Positions 19,595 through 28,072 are shown, counted from the first letter of the stretch. The stretch is 33,130 nt of DNA from Methanothermococcus okinawensis (GCA_015662355.1 DQUI01000066.1:1-33130); one strand, 5' to 3'. Numbers and translations: made by a program. Notes: generated by a model from the sequence alone, not told the origin.

Positions 19595-20923
19595 TTGAAG
19601 ATATGTGTAGTGGGCACTGGTTACGTGGGATTGATTCAAAGTGTAGGGTTGGCAGAATTTAATTATAAGGTTGTTGGTATAGACATAGACGAGAGGAAGG
19701 TAAAACTTCTCAACAGTGGTATATCCCCTCTCTATGAGGAAGGTTTAGAGGAATTACTTAGAAAACATTTAGGAAAAAATTTAACATTTAGTACCTCCTA
19801 TCAGGAGATAAGGGACGCCGATGTAATCTTTCTGTGTGTTGGTACTCCCCAGGATAAAGAGGGGAATGCAGATCTAAGATTTATCTACTCTGCAGTAGAG
19901 TCTATAAAGAAATATCTAGACGATAGATACAGGGTAATCGTTGTAAAGTCCACAGTTCCAGTAGGTACAAGTAGGAAGATTAAGGAGATGTTGGAAGGTT
20001 ACAACGTCGATGTAGTTTCAAATCCAGAATTTTTAAGGGAGGGAATAGCTCTAAAGGACTTCTTCAACCCTGATAGGATAGTTTTAGGATTTGAGGATGT
20101 GAATAACCCTCGACCTATAGAGGTGATGAAGGAGGTATATAGACCCTTCTTAGATAGGGGCGTACCTTTTATCATTACAGAGTGGGAGAGTGGAGAGTTG
20201 ATAAAGTACGCTGCCAACGCCTTCCTTGCAACAAAGATATCCTTTATAAACGAGATTGCCAAGTTAGCAGATGTAGTTGGAGGGGATATTAAAACTATCA
20301 GTAGGGCCTTAGGACTAGATGAGAGGATAGGGGATAAGTTTCTAAATGCAGGTATTGGATATGGAGGTAGCTGCTTCCCAAAGGACGTAAAGGCACTTAT
20401 AAGACAGTTTGAAAGTAGGAACATCGAACCTAAGTTAATAAAGGCCACAGACGAAGTAAATGAGGAGCAGATACACTGGTTTTTAAACAAGATAAAGAGA
20501 TACTACGGAAATTTAAATGGGAAGATCTTTGCAGTACTAGGGTTAGCCTTTAAGCCAAACACTGACGACTTAAGGGAGAGTAGAGGTATAAAACTGATAG
20601 ATCTACTGCTAAAGGAGGGATGTATAGTTAAGTGTTACGACTACGTAGAGAAGGCTAGAGAAAACACTATTGAGCGATACAGGTTGAACAACTCAGGGGC
20701 ATACTACGGATACAACCTCTACGTCTTGGACGATCTCTATGAAGCTGTAAAAGATGTAGACGGAATAATAATAACAACGGAGTACTCCCAACTGAGAGAG
20801 GAGGACTGGAGTAGAATAGGAAACTTAGTAAGGGAGAAAGTTGTATTTGACGGTAGGAATATACTAGACAGGGAGATGATAAAGAGACTAGGGTTCAAGT
20901 ACTTTGGAGTTGGGCGGAATTAA
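19595..20923 (+). CDS. UDP-glucose/UDP-sugar 6-dehydrogenase family
   Basis: 'MKICVVGTGYVGLIQSVGLAEFNYKVVGIDID', 'CVGTPQDKEGNADL', 'VKSTVPVGTSRKI', 'GIGYGGSCFPKDVKALI'. TTG start 3 nt after 'GGTGGT'. Confidence 0.93.
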   Translation: MKICVVGTGYVGLIQSVGLAEFNYKVVGIDIDERKVKLLNSGISPLYEEGLEELLRKHLGKNLTFSTSYQEIRDADVIFLCVGTPQDKEGNADLRFIYSAVESIKKYLDDRYRVIVVKSTVPVGTSRKIKEMLEGYNVDVVSNPEFLREGIALKDFFNPDRIVLGFEDVNNPRPIEVMKEVYRPFLDRGVPFIITEWESGELIKYAANAFLATKISFINEIAKLADVVGGDIKTISRALGLDERIGDKFLNAGIGYGGSCFPKDVKALIRQFESRNIEPKLIKATDEVNEEQIHWFLNKIKRYYGNLNGKIFAVLGLAFKPNTDDLRESRGIKLIDLLLKEGCIVKCYDYVEKARENTIERYRLNNSGAYYGYNLYVLDDLYEAVKDVDGIIITTEYSQLREEDWSRIGNLVREKVVFDGRNILDREMIKRLGFKYFGVGRN

Positions 20924-21828
20924 CTTATTTTTAAATATCTCCTCATCCACTCTATAGTTCTCCTAATACCTTCCCCTAGATCAACAGTAGGTCTCCACTG
21001 GAGATCTAAGGCCCTCCCTATATCCAACACCATTCTGTATATCTCCCCCTCTTGAGCACCAGTATATCGAGGTTTTCCCTTAAAGTTTAAAGTATCAGCT
21101 ATTGTAGTGTACAGCTGATTGATAGTAGTTTCCCTCCCTGTAGCAATATTTACTATTTTATTCCTCCAATTTAACCCCATAAGAGTACCCCTTGCAACAT
21201 CCCCTACGTATACAAAATCCCTTGTCTGATGTCCATCCCCATATATAGTAGGGGCCTTACCCTTTAGCATACTCTCTATGAAGATACTTACAACTCCAGC
21301 CTCCCCTCGAGGATCCTGTCTCTCCCCGTAGACGTTGGAGTATCTTAAGATAGTGTAGTCTATACTATAGAGTTCACTGTACAGCTCTATATATCTCTCA
21401 CTACAGTACTTACTTAATCCGTAGGGGCTTAAGGGTTTTTTAGGATGCTCCTCATCTACTGGTAGATACTTAGGATCTCCATAGACTGCAACAGAGGAGG
21501 CAAAGACTATCTTCTCAACGTCGTATCTCCTCATAGTTTCCAGTATATTTAAAGTCCCTAAAGTATTTACATCACAGTCGTAGAGAGGTTTTTCCAGGGA
21601 TGTTCTAACATTCACCTGGGCCCCTAGATGAATAACTCCATCTATATCCCTAAAGTCTAAATTTTTATCCCTAATATCTCCCCTTATAAATTCCGCCTTT
21701 TTATTTAGATTTTCTATATTGCCTGTGCTAAGATTGTCTAAAACAGTGACATTGTAGTTGTTCTCAATGAGAGCATCTACAACGTGGCTACCTATAAATC
21801 CAGCACCACCTGTAACAAGTATCCTCAA
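20920..21828 (-). CDS. NAD-dependent epimerase/dehydratase, UDP-glucose 4-epimerase-like
   Basis: 'MRILVTGGAGFIGSHVVDALIENNYNVTVLDNLSTG', 'YGLSKYCSERY' (YxxxK), 'GDGHQTRDFVYVGDVA'. TTG start 3 nt after 'GGTGAA'. Confidence 0.92.
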   Translation of the reverse strand: MRILVTGGAGFIGSHVVDALIENNYNVTVLDNLSTGNIENLNKKAEFIRGDIRDKNLDFRDIDGVIHLGAQVNVRTSLEKPLYDCDVNTLGTLNILETMRRYDVEKIVFASSVAVYGDPKYLPVDEEHPKKPLSPYGLSKYCSERYIELYSELYSIDYTILRYSNVYGERQDPRGEAGVVSIFIESMLKGKAPTIYGDGHQTRDFVYVGDVARGTLMGLNWRNKIVNIATGRETTINQLYTTIADTLNFKGKPRYTGAQEGEIYRMVLDIGRALDLQWRPTVDLGEGIRRTIEWMRRYLKIS

Positions 21829-21852
21829 CTTTTCACCTTAAAGATTAATTTT

Positions 21853-21884
21853 GGACATCCCTCCTTTAAAGGTTCGGGATGTCC
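21853..21884 (-). promoter_or_regulatory. SECIS element (archaeal type, 3' of selD)
   Basis: Reverse-strand sequence GGACATCCC-GAA-CCT-TTAA-AGG-A-GGGATGTCC: 9-bp perfect lower stem, asymmetric GAA/A internal loop, 3-bp upper stem, tetraloop. Matches the archaeal SECIS consensus architecture. Confidence 0.93.
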
Positions 21885-22921
21885 TAATCTACACCTAATA
21901 TCTTCACATCTTTAGCTAAGTAGGCCTTCCCAACGCCTGACCTTTTAACCTCTCCAACTTCAAACCCATAACATCTGTATCTGTGGAGTTTCTCTATGAG
22001 ATCTTCTACGTAATCCCTCTCTACAGATATAAAGAGGCCTCCTGCAGTCTCTGCCCCGTATCCCTCTAACAGGGGATGTCCAAATAGGGGAGCTAGACGT
22101 TCAGTTCCCTTTATCACCGGTAGGGTATGTATCTCTATCTCTACGTTACTCTTTTTTGCCACCTCCTCAGCGTGGCCTAATATACCGAAACCTGTAATAT
22201 CTGTCATTGCATGACCTATCCTCTTTCCTACTTCCCTTTCAAGTTCCCTGAGAGCTAGTAGACCTTTTCTGTTTGAGAGGGTCATCAACTCTATAGCCTT
22301 ATTAATTATCCACTCCCTCTCCCTATCCTCCATTTCCAGTAGGGACATATACTCTGGATCTACCCTTGAGAGTGCCATTGCAGTCTGGATGCCTAGAGGT
22401 TTTGTAAGTACTATCTTGTCACCTTCCCTAGCTCCCCCCTTTGTAACTATGTCCTCCTTTCTACCTACCCCTATCACTGCCCCCCCTATAAGGGGCCACG
22501 GGTTAAGTATAGTATGCCCCCCTAATACAGTGGTATTCTCCCCTCTACAGAAGTCCTGAAACCCCTTTAACATCTCCCTTGAAACTTCCAGTGGAAGGTT
22601 CTCCGGTATGCCCATTATAACTAGTACTCCAGTTATATCAAGTACACCCATGGCGTAGATGTCACTTGTAGAGTTGCAGGCTGCAATCTTCCCCTGGATA
22701 TAGGGGTCATCTACTATAGGGGTAAAGACATCCACTGTCTTCACTATAGCCATATCCCCCCTTAAGACCACTGCCCCGTCATCTCCAAGTCCCACGTATA
22801 CATCCTTTAAATCCTCCTCTGAGAGGAGGCCCCTAATAAGGTGCTCCAACTGGGCGTTGGGAAGTTTACATGATCAACCGTGAAGTTTTACCATCTTAGT
22901 AAGTTTTACATCTTTGTTCAT
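21884..22921 (-). CDS. selD: Selenide, water dikinase (selenophosphate synthetase), selenocysteine-containing
   Basis: Reverse frame from ATG 22921 reads MNKDVKLTKMVKLHG-U(TGA 22876-22874)-SCKLPNAQLEHLIRGLLSEEDLKDVYVGLGDDGAVV... SD GGTGAT 4 nt upstream. The track ORF begins only at TTG 22849 because of the TGA. Confidence 0.95.
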
Positions 22922-22974
22922 TTTTATCACCTTTTTTATAGCATTAGTTAATAAAAGCACAATTAGGTGATACT

Positions 22975-23571
22975 ATTAAGATAATTTCAAAGTGGATAAA
23001 TCCTAAAAAAGTTATTGAGTGGATGATATTCTTAATAGTTTTTTTTCTTCTCTGGAGTCATGTGAACGTAGTAGTGTCTAACAGTATGTATCCTGTAATG
23101 AAGAGGGGAGATCTAGTAGTTGTGGAGAATGCACCTTGGGAGTTTAACCCTGAGGATGTTGAGGTAGGGGATATTGTGATCTACGACGCCCACTGGCCCC
23201 TTGGAGGTAACAGAATAACTTACGTCCTCCAGATAGATAACAAAACCTTGGAATTATATGAGGGAGATAATACTAGACCTGTAGTCCATAGGGTGATAGA
23301 TAAGATAAACATTGAGGGTAACTACTATATAATTACAAAGGGGGATAACAACCCTACCTACGATCCAGAACTTATCCCCCTAGATCAGATAAAAAAAAGG
23401 GTAGTAACAGTTAATGAAAAACCTTTAGTTATCCCCTATGTGGGCTATATCTCTATATACCTGAAAAAATATATATGGATAGTTCTCCCTCTAATAGTAC
23501 TATGGGTAGTATACGACTACGTTATAAAATACATTAAAGAGGTGAAAGGTTGGAGAACCAGGAAGAAGTAG
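22975..23571 (+). CDS. Archaeal type I signal peptidase (Ser/His type), apparent ATT start
   Basis: '[16 protein letters not shown]' catalytic Ser box, '[10 protein letters not shown]' (His in place of the bacterial Lys), '[12 protein letters not shown]'. SD GGTGAT at 22966-22971, then ACT, then ATT. Track start 23023 is 16 codons downstream and lacks an SD. Confidence 0.9.
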   Translation: MKIISKWINPKKVIEWMIFLIVFFLLWSHVNVVVSNSMYPVMKRGDLVVVENAPWEFNPEDVEVGDIVIYDAHWPLGGNRITYVLQIDNKTLELYEGDNTRPVVHRVIDKINIEGNYYIITKGDNNPTYDPELIPLDQIKKRVVTVNEKPLVIPYVGYISIYLKKYIWIVLPLIVLWVVYDYVIKYIKEVKGWRTRKK

Positions 23572-23852
23572 TGAGAGTAAGAATACCGAGAAAGGATCAA
23601 AATGAAATACTTGGAGTAATAGAACAGATGCTTGGAGCCAGTAGAGTAAGGGTGAGATGTGTAGATGGAAAGGTTAGAATGGGTAGAATCCCAGGGAAGT
23701 TAAAGAGAAAGATATGGATAAAGGAGGGAGATGTGGTAATAGTGTCCCCCTGGGAGGTGCAATCTGACAAGAAATGTGATATAGTTTGGAGATACACCAA
23801 GAATCAAGTTAGTTGGCTGGAAAAAAAAGGCTATCTTAAGGATCTCTTCTAA
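23550..23852 (+). CDS. Translation initiation factor aIF-1A
   Basis: '[61 protein letters not shown]', the canonical S1-like aIF1A. TTG start 3 nt after 'GGTGAA'. Confidence 0.97.
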   Translation: MENQEEVVRVRIPRKDQNEILGVIEQMLGASRVRVRCVDGKVRMGRIPGKLKRKIWIKEGDVVIVSPWEVQSDKKCDIVWRYTKNQVSWLEKKGYLKDLF

Positions 23853-23864
23853 AGGGGGGATAGT

Positions 23865-24698
23865 ATAGGGAGGAGAAAAAAATCCCTTGACAACACTTTA
23901 AAGGAGGAGATACAACTCGATAGAGAATATCAGAAAGAGATATTAGAGAGGGAGAGGAAGTTTTTAGAGGATTTAAAAACGGAAGATGGAGTATTTGACC
24001 GTAGAACACTTATGGTACTTTACAGCCTACTCTGTGGAAAACATGTGGACAGATATATAGGTATTATAAACTCTGGAAAGGAGTCTGTAGTATTTTCAGC
24101 TGTTAAGGGAGATATGTACTTGGCTGTAAAGGTGTATCGTGTTGCCACCTGTGATTTTAAAACTATGTGGAAGTACATCCAGGGGGATCCAAGGTTCCAT
24201 CTAAGTAGGAGCTCTACGAGGAAGATCATATATACCTGGGTTGAGAAGGAGTTTAGAAATCTTAAGAGGGCAAACAACTATGTAAACAGTCCTAAGGCCA
24301 TACTTAGAAGGGAGAATGTACTCCTTATGGAGTTGATATGTGACGAGAACGGGGTGCCCTCTCCAAGGTTAAAGGATGCCCTAGATGTAGACTACGAAGA
24401 GATGTATAGTAGGATAAGAAAGGATATGAGGATCCTCTACAGAGATGCCCAGTTAGTTCATGGGGATCTCTCCGAGTACAACATACTTGTTAAAGATCAT
24501 GAACCTTACTATATAGATTTCTCCCAGGGGGTTGTTGTTAGACATCCCCTAGCTAAACCTCTACTTATAAGGGATGTTAAAAACATCTGCAGTTTCTTTA
24601 AGAGGAAAGGGGTAGATTGCCACTATAGGGAGTTATACAGATACATTACAGGGGAGGAACTTAATCCCCTAGACGAGGAGTTGGCAGAGGAGTACTAA
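23865..24698 (+). CDS. RIO1-type serine protein kinase, apparent ATA start
   Basis: 'GIINSGKESVVFSAVKGDMYLAVKVYR', 'LVHGDLSEYNILV', 'YIDFSQGV'. In-frame N-terminus upstream of track start 24012 is (M)GRRKKSLDNTLKEEIQLDREYQKEILERERKFLEDLKTEDGVFDRRTLMVLYSLL, typical of RIO1. SD-like GGGGAT, then AGT, then ATA 23865. Confidence 0.92.
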   Translation: MGRRKKSLDNTLKEEIQLDREYQKEILERERKFLEDLKTEDGVFDRRTLMVLYSLLCGKHVDRYIGIINSGKESVVFSAVKGDMYLAVKVYRVATCDFKTMWKYIQGDPRFHLSRSSTRKIIYTWVEKEFRNLKRANNYVNSPKAILRRENVLLMELICDENGVPSPRLKDALDVDYEEMYSRIRKDMRILYRDAQLVHGDLSEYNILVKDHEPYYIDFSQGVVVRHPLAKPLLIRDVKNICSFFKRKGVDCHYRELYRYITGEELNPLDEELAEEY

Positions 24699-24750
24699 TA
24701 TAAATATTGAGATAGAATAAAGTTATTAAAAAAATAAGAAGGGAAGTACT

Positions 24751-25314
24751 ATGCTAAGTGGAAATATAGAGGTTGTAAAGATACCAAAGGAGAGGATTGG
24801 AGTACTTATTGGAAAAGGAGGAGAGGTAAAGAAGAGGATCGAGGAAGAATTAGGGATACAAATTACTGTAAATGAGGAGGGGGAGGTAACTATCTCCTCC
24901 ACTGAGAATACAAAGGATCCACTGGCTCTATGGAAGGGAAGGGATATTGTAAAGGCAATAGGAAGGGGTTTTAACCCAGAAAAGGCTCTAAAGTTAGTCT
25001 CAGATGACTACGTCCTTGAGATTATAGACATATCTAACTATGCCAATACCCCTAACGCCCTAAGGAGAATTAAAGGTAGAATAATAGGTAGTGGGGGAAA
25101 GTCCAGGAGATATATCGAGGATCTAACAGATACCCACGTATCTGTATACGGAAAGACTGTAGCTATACTGGGGGAGTACGAACCTGTCCAGGTTGCCAAG
25201 GAGGCTGTTTATATGATCCTCAGAGGTTCCTCTCACGCAAAGATGTACAAGTTCCTGGAGAGTCACAGGAGGGAGTTAAAGAGGAGAAATATGGAGCTCT
25301 GGAAGAAGGATTAA
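24751..25314 (+). CDS. KH-domain RNA-binding protein, archaeal Dim2/Pno1(KRR1)-like
   Basis: Two KH motifs: '[26 protein letters not shown]' and '[29 protein letters not shown]'. Adjacent to aIF1A and RIO1. Confidence 0.9.
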   Translation: MLSGNIEVVKIPKERIGVLIGKGGEVKKRIEEELGIQITVNEEGEVTISSTENTKDPLALWKGRDIVKAIGRGFNPEKALKLVSDDYVLEIIDISNYANTPNALRRIKGRIIGSGGKSRRYIEDLTDTHVSVYGKTVAILGEYEPVQVAKEAVYMILRGSSHAKMYKFLESHRRELKRRNMELWKKD

Positions 25315-26111
25315 CTACCTTTCCTCATCTCTTTTATCTTCTTTATTAAAGATCCCCTTCCCCCTTCCAATGTAAGTTTTATATTTTTACCTTTACATCT
25401 GTTCTTATCCTCCTTCTCCTCTTTTTTATCTATACATAGGGGGCACTCTTTAACTAAGGTTAGTATAGGGGAGTCCAAGTTCATATCGAAGTTTTTTCCC
25501 AGGAATTTCTTGCCAATTACGTACACCTCTGCACTACTGTCCCTTGAGGCCCTAGGTTTACTTATATAGACTTTTTTGAAGTAATTCCTTACAAGGTCCA
25601 CGTAGTCGTTAAATAGATTACCCTGGAACACTTTAACTACGAAGTTGCCCCCCTCCTTTAAGAGATTAGTGGCTACTATAAGGGCCACTGTAGTAAGTTC
25701 TACAGATCTACTGTGATCTACGTCCCACACTCCACTTATGTTTGGAGAGGCATCTGATACTACAACATCTGCCTTAGAGGGAAGATAGGAGAGTATCTTC
25801 TCTAAGGTCTCCCTCCTAGTCATATCTCCCTTGATGGTGATCACGTTATCGTAACCTAGAGGTTTAACACTTTGAAGATCCACCCCTACTACAAATCCCC
25901 TATCTCCTACTATAGACCTTACAGCCTGTAACCATCCCCCTGGAGCGCATCCTAGATCTACAACAACATCCCCTTCTTTTATAACTTTAAACTTCTCGTT
26001 TAACTGGAGCAGTTTATACACTGCCCTGGAACGATAGTTACTTTTCTTTGCAAGTTGATAGTAGGGATCTCTCTTCCTCTGAAGTACCCATCTTTTATCC
26101 TTTCTTCCCAT
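25311..26111 (-). CDS. FtsJ/RlmE-family 2'-O-ribose rRNA methyltransferase
   Basis: '[41 protein letters not shown]', '[23 protein letters not shown]', 'NFVVKVFQG', '[19 protein letters not shown]'. Confidence 0.95.
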   Translation of the reverse strand: MGRKDKRWVLQRKRDPYYQLAKKSNYRSRAVYKLLQLNEKFKVIKEGDVVVDLGCAPGGWLQAVRSIVGDRGFVVGVDLQSVKPLGYDNVITIKGDMTRRETLEKILSYLPSKADVVVSDASPNISGVWDVDHSRSVELTTVALIVATNLLKEGGNFVVKVFQGNLFNDYVDLVRNYFKKVYISKPRASRDSSAEVYVIGKKFLGKNFDMNLDSPILTLVKECPLCIDKKEEKEDKNRCKGKNIKLTLEGGRGSLIKKIKEMRKGS

Positions 26112-26129
26112 CCTATTACCTCCTATTTT

Positions 26130-26747
26130 TTAATCCTTTACAACTTTCAGTATCTCCTTGAAATCCACTGCACCTTCCCTTATAAGCTCTACCTTATTGT
26201 CTACAACCTTGATTACAGTGGAAGGTTTCCTGTAGGGGCATACACCTGTATCTATTATTAGATCTACCCTCTCCTTCAACCTCTCATCTATCTCCTCAAC
26301 AGATGTTGCTGGCTTCTCCCCACTTATATTTGCACTGGTGGCAGTTAGGGGTACTATAGAGAGCTCCCTTATTATATCACTCTTTGGCACCCTTATACCG
26401 ATGTAATCCTTTGACAGTGAATCTGGAATAGTGTCCTTCTTCCTCAGTACTATGGTGAGGGGACCAGGTAGAAACCTCTCCACAATCTTCCTACCTGTAT
26501 CGTCTAAGTAGGCGTATTTCTCAATATCCTCTGTACTTCTGAGAAAGATAGATACAGGTTTACCCCTCTCCCTCTCCTTTATACTGTATATCCTCTCAAG
26601 GGCAGCTTCATCTAAGGCATTTGCACATAGGCCGTATAGGGTATCTGTTCCACAGATGAATACCTTACCCCCTAGGATAACCTCTTTAATATAGGGGAAA
26701 TGTTTTTTCAACTCCTCAACTGTTCTTATCCTTAATACCTTTACCAT
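26130..26747 (-). CDS. Threonylcarbamoyl-AMP synthase (Sua5/YrdC family)
   Basis: 'GGKVFICGTDTLYGLCANAL', 'KERERGKPVSIFL', 'GPLTIVLRKKD', 'GIRVPKSDIIRELS..PLTATSANISG'. Start refined to ATG 26747 (track 26795). Confidence 0.93.
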   Translation of the reverse strand: MVKVLRIRTVEELKKHFPYIKEVILGGKVFICGTDTLYGLCANALDEAALERIYSIKERERGKPVSIFLRSTEDIEKYAYLDDTGRKIVERFLPGPLTIVLRKKDTIPDSLSKDYIGIRVPKSDIIRELSIVPLTATSANISGEKPATSVEEIDERLKERVDLIIDTGVCPYRKPSTVIKVVDNKVELIREGAVDFKEILKVVKD

Positions 26748-26760
26748 AGTTTTTACCCCT

Positions 26761-27528
26761 TCATTTAACAGTACAGTATTTTGGAATCTCTGCACATTGA
26801 CAGCTTTTCTCCCTAGTATGGGGATGCTCTATAAAGTCCTCCACTGTATTTACTAACTTCTCCTCCATCTTCTTTACAACGTCAAAAACCTCATCTACAG
26901 TTAATCTATCCTTGGATATACCTGCAGCGTAGTTTGTCACTGTGCACAGGGAGCTGTAGCATAAACCTAGTTCCCTTGCAAGTGCTACCTCTGGATAACC
27001 GGTCATACCTACTACGTCCCCTAAACTTCTATAGAATTTTATCTCAGCTTTTGTCTCAAACCTTGGCCCCTCTGTACAGATATACACCCCCTCACTGTAG
27101 GGATAACCTCTCCTATCTAGTATGTCCCTGAGAATACTTACAACCTCTGGACAGTAAGGTTCTGAGAGATCTATATGCATCACTTTGTTATTTTCACCGT
27201 CGTAGTATGTAGAGGGTCTACTCTTGGTGAACTCAATAAAGTCCTGGGGTATGAAGAATCTCCCTGGCTCAATATATTCCTTTAAAGAGCCAACAGTATT
27301 TATACTTAGTATCCTCTCCACCCCTAACATCTTCAAGGCGTATATGTTTGCCCTGTAGTTTATCCTATGGGGGGGAATAGTATGTTTTAAACCATGTCTA
27401 AATAGGAGTACTACCTCATTCTCCCTGTCTAGTAGTACCCTCGCCTTTCCATATGGAGTATTTATAACCTCCTCCTTACCTCTCCTTAGTATAGAGGATA
27501 CCCCTGTACCTCCTATTATCCCTAATAT
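26761..27528 (-). CDS. S-methyl-5'-thioadenosine/5'-thioinosine phosphorylase family, apparent ATA start
   Basis: Full reverse frame: (M)LGIIGGTGVSSILRRGKEEVINTPYGKARVLLDRENEVVLLFRHGLKHTIPPHRINYRANIYALKMLGVERILSINTVGSLKEYIEPG..., including the phosphate-binding GIIGGTG and RHG..H..PPH.INYRANI motifs missing from the track ORF (27336). GGTGAT, then AAT, then ATA 27528. Confidence 0.95.
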   Translation of the reverse strand: MLGIIGGTGVSSILRRGKEEVINTPYGKARVLLDRENEVVLLFRHGLKHTIPPHRINYRANIYALKMLGVERILSINTVGSLKEYIEPGRFFIPQDFIEFTKSRPSTYYDGENNKVMHIDLSEPYCPEVVSILRDILDRRGYPYSEGVYICTEGPRFETKAEIKFYRSLGDVVGMTGYPEVALARELGLCYSSLCTVTNYAAGISKDRLTVDEVFDVVKKMEEKLVNTVEDFIEHPHTREKSCQCAEIPKYCTVK

Positions 27529-27537
27529 ATTATCACC

Positions 27538-27969
27538 TCAGTTATCCTCTAGGGTTTCCCACTCTAGGAAGAAGACATCCCCCTCTTCTGAAACACTTAT
27601 AACAAAGGGCTTTTTAACTATTCTCCTCTCTATCTTATCTCTCATATTTTTGTATATAAGATCTATTAGTTCCAGGGAGTTGTACTTCACATGTATATCT
27701 AGCTTGTTACACTCCCTATATAACATCTTAGGGATTTGGAATACATCCATACCCTCTTTAACGGTGAATCTTAGAGGTGCCATTATACTCTCGTATATCT
27801 TTAAGGTATTTCTCGCCTTCTCTATATTCTCCCTTGCCCTCTTCTCTATCATACATATGTTTGCCTTTGTGGTGTTCATTAGATGGGCTATCTCCTCCAA
27901 GGTTAAACCTTTCCTCCGTAGTTTAAGTACCTTTATCTGGGTCTCTGTTAGAAAGGATTCCATCTCCAT
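27538..27969 (-). CDS. Tfx-family HTH DNA-binding regulator
   Basis: 'MEMESFLTETQIKVLKLRRKGLTLEEIAHLMNTTKANICMIEKRARENIEKARNTLKIYES', typical Tfx N-terminal HTH. Start refined to the ATG at 27969 (track 28026). Confidence 0.85.
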   Translation of the reverse strand: MEMESFLTETQIKVLKLRRKGLTLEEIAHLMNTTKANICMIEKRARENIEKARNTLKIYESIMAPLRFTVKEGMDVFQIPKMLYRECNKLDIHVKYNSLELIDLIYKNMRDKIERRIVKKPFVISVSEEGDVFFLEWETLEDN

Positions 27970-28000
27970 CCCAACGTAAACTGTTGATAGTAATTTTAAA

Positions 28001-28051
28001 CTTTTATATATTAACTCTTTTAACATTTAATTTGTTCAAAATTTTTTGAAC
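28001..28051. promoter_or_regulatory. Divergent promoter with bidirectional TATA-like 'cttttatatattaa' and palindromic candidate operator GTTCAAAA-TT-TTTTGAAC
   Basis: 8-bp perfect inverted repeat with 2-nt centre at 28034-28051, ~25 bp downstream of the + strand TATA-like element at ~28001-28013, between the Tfx-like gene and the transporter operon. Confidence 0.6.
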
Positions 28052-28072
28052 AGAAGGGTTAACTGGGAAACT

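Noticed and set aside
19999-20490. 163-aa minus-strand ORF
   Set aside because: Antisense within the UDP-sugar dehydrogenase gene; no family resemblance.
27369-27375. G7 homopolymer as a frameshift explaining the truncated phosphorylase ORF
   Set aside because: The frame is continuous through the run (ATT CCC CCC CAT) and matches conserved family sequence on both sides; the truncation comes from the absence of a canonical start.
28046-28072. TTG 28046 as the start of the small protein
   Set aside because: It lies inside the palindromic operator and at or near the expected TSS with no SD; ATG 28073 is more plausible, though unproven.
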